From contig JACUTO010000077.1 of assembly GCA_014859755.1 (NCBI GenBank), positions 1 through 7,060 on the forward strand: a stretch of 7,060 bases of DNA. The letters are read 5' to 3'. Under the pieces are notes generated by a model, which was given only the letters and a program-made list of their open reading frames with translations, did not search any database and had not been told where the DNA came from. Within the stretch, counting starts at the first letter, position 1. Every line of letters starts with the position of its first letter. This stretch comes from Candidatus Bathyarchaeota archaeon (GTDB taxonomy: Archaea; Thermoproteota; Bathyarchaeia; Bathyarchaeales; Bathyarchaeaceae). The position numbers and the translations under genes are program-made. Below, one piece after another: positions 6,381-7,060 of this stretch.

Positions 6381-6387
6381 CCACCTC
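6381..6387 (-). promoter_or_regulatory. Strong ribosome binding site that sets the amidase start
   Basis: The minus strand reads GAGGTGG, five bases before ATG at 6375-6373. It is a near-perfect match to the archaeal anti-Shine-Dalgarno sequence. The earlier in-frame ATG at 6423 has none (AAGAAGCCT precedes it). Confidence 0.65.
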
Positions 6388-6429
6388 TCGTGCATCGTTA
6401 TCATTTGCTTTTGGTATATTCATAGGCTT

Positions 6430-6437
6430 CTTTAAAT
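6430..6437 (-). promoter_or_regulatory. Possible TATA box of the amidase/nucleotidyltransferase unit
   Basis: The minus strand reads ATTTAAAG. With the usual spacing, transcription would start near 6408 and leave about 30 bases of leader before ATG 6375. This would separate the amidase from the SMC gene upstream, though readthrough from SMC is also possible. Confidence 0.4.
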
Positions 6438-6463
6438 GATTTCATGTAACATAGTTCTAGAAA

Positions 6464-7060
6464 TCATGAAACGTTCACTTCTTTAATTATCGATGTTCCT
6501 TCTACGTTTTGGACCGTTATGATGTGGACGTCCTTTCCAGTGTAAGTTACTTGACTTGGTGTGATGGCTAGGTATTGGGCGTCCAAACCCGTAACCGAAG
6601 AAACGAGGAGGTTTGCTATGATTTCCCTGTTTTTGGGGTCCATATGGATGTCATATTCGTCAATGGCTCTGAAGGGAGATTGGACGTGTTGTTGCAGGGC
6701 TAGGAGGAATGTCATGGTGGCGGTGCTTCTTTCTCCTCCGCTCTGGGTGTAGGCGTTGAGGGGAACCGGTTTCCCTCCTTTGAAACCCACAAATATTTCA
6801 AGGCCAGCTTCTTCGATGTCGTGTTCATTTATTAATCGAACGTCTCCAATCGCTTGGGCTTCCGAAAGGATTCCTTGATATTTGAGGTTAACGTGATTCA
6901 GAAGGTTTTGAATGACTGTTCTCCACGCTTCCATTCTTGTTTTTACCTCTTCCATGGCTTTTTCGCGGTTTTCCGCTACCAAGCGGGCTTTTTCTTTCAG
7001 TTCTAAGTAGAGTTTGGAGTAGGATTCATACATGCGTTCGATGTCTTCGGAAACGTCGGC
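6464..7060 (-). CDS. C-terminal part of an SMC ATPase of the Smc5/Smc6 type (partial, runs off the window)
   Basis: The last 198 residues are visible; the frame stays open through the right edge, so the Met at 7033 is not the start. Residues 1-60 are the end of a charged coiled coil. The C-terminal ATPase half-head follows: a strand-rich GDVRL and LEIFVGF segment, the ABC signature Q-S-G-G-E-R-S (106-112), a Walker B with catalytic Glu in PFRAIDEYDIHMDP (129-142), and a final QYLAITPSQV strand (161-170). From memory, QSGGERS-x-x-TM-x-x-L-x-ALQ resembles Smc5, whereas SPFR-x-x-DEYDIHMD and TPSQ resemble Smc6. It lacks the LSGGE and long LD-rich D-loop style of ordinary SMC or Rad50. The protein should pair with another SMC head, bind ATP and act on DNA. 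The N-terminal Walker A, hinge and most of the coiled coil lie outside. Confidence 0.88.
   Translation of the reverse strand, partial: ADVSEDIERMYESYSKLYLELKEKARLVAENREKAMEEVKTRMEAWRTVIQNLLNHVNLKYQGILSEAQAIGDVRLINEHDIEEAGLEIFVGFKGGKPVPLNAYTQSGGERSTATMTFLLALQQHVQSPFRAIDEYDIHMDPKNREIIANLLVSSVTGLDAQYLAITPSQVTYTGKDVHIITVQNVEGTSIIKEVNVS

Overview
The window looks archaeal. Several genes start at TTG behind strong Shine-Dalgarno sites, promoters look like TATA boxes about 25 bases from a likely start of transcription, and T-rich tracts follow genes. The protein content (a ScpA/Nse4-type kleisin, an SMC ATPase of the Smc5/Smc6 type, an archaeal-type acetamidase/formamidase and an APC permease) would suit an uncultivated Thermoproteota lineage such as Bathyarchaeia. 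That lineage is an inference. I see no rRNA, tRNA, CRISPR array or insertion sequence.

Layout. At the left (138-335, +) is a small protein with two zinc knuckles. Converging on it is a tight leftward pair: a kleisin-like protein (940-1758) and a two-winged-helix KITE/MAGE-like protein (368-943), joined by a TTGA stop/start overlap. A divergent promoter region (1759-2011) separates them from a rightward pair, an APC-superfamily permease (2012-3592) and a calcineurin-type metallophosphoesterase (3620-4576). Converging on that pair is a leftward series: the C-terminal end of an SMC protein (6464 to the right edge), an acetamidase/formamidase-family enzyme (5440-6375) and a stand-alone nucleotidyltransferase (4586-5422).

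The main interest is chromosome structure. The SMC tail carries marks of both eukaryotic Smc5 and Smc6. The kleisin has a ScpA-like N-terminus and a C-terminus that reads like the Nse4 C-terminal domain. The small protein translated with it reads like a MAGE/Nse3-type (KITE) double winged helix. These are the three core parts of an Smc5/6-type complex, all within 7 kb. I propose that the window holds an archaeal Smc5/6-Nse4-Nse3-like system. The assignments rest on motifs recalled from memory, not on a search. The permease, phosphoesterase, amidase and nucleotidyltransferase lie between the parts and look like ordinary metabolic genes with no evident mechanistic link to them.

Start sites deserve attention. 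For the KITE-like protein, the permease and the amidase, the longest reading frame has no good ribosome site at its first start codon, while a strong one sits just before an internal TTG or ATG.
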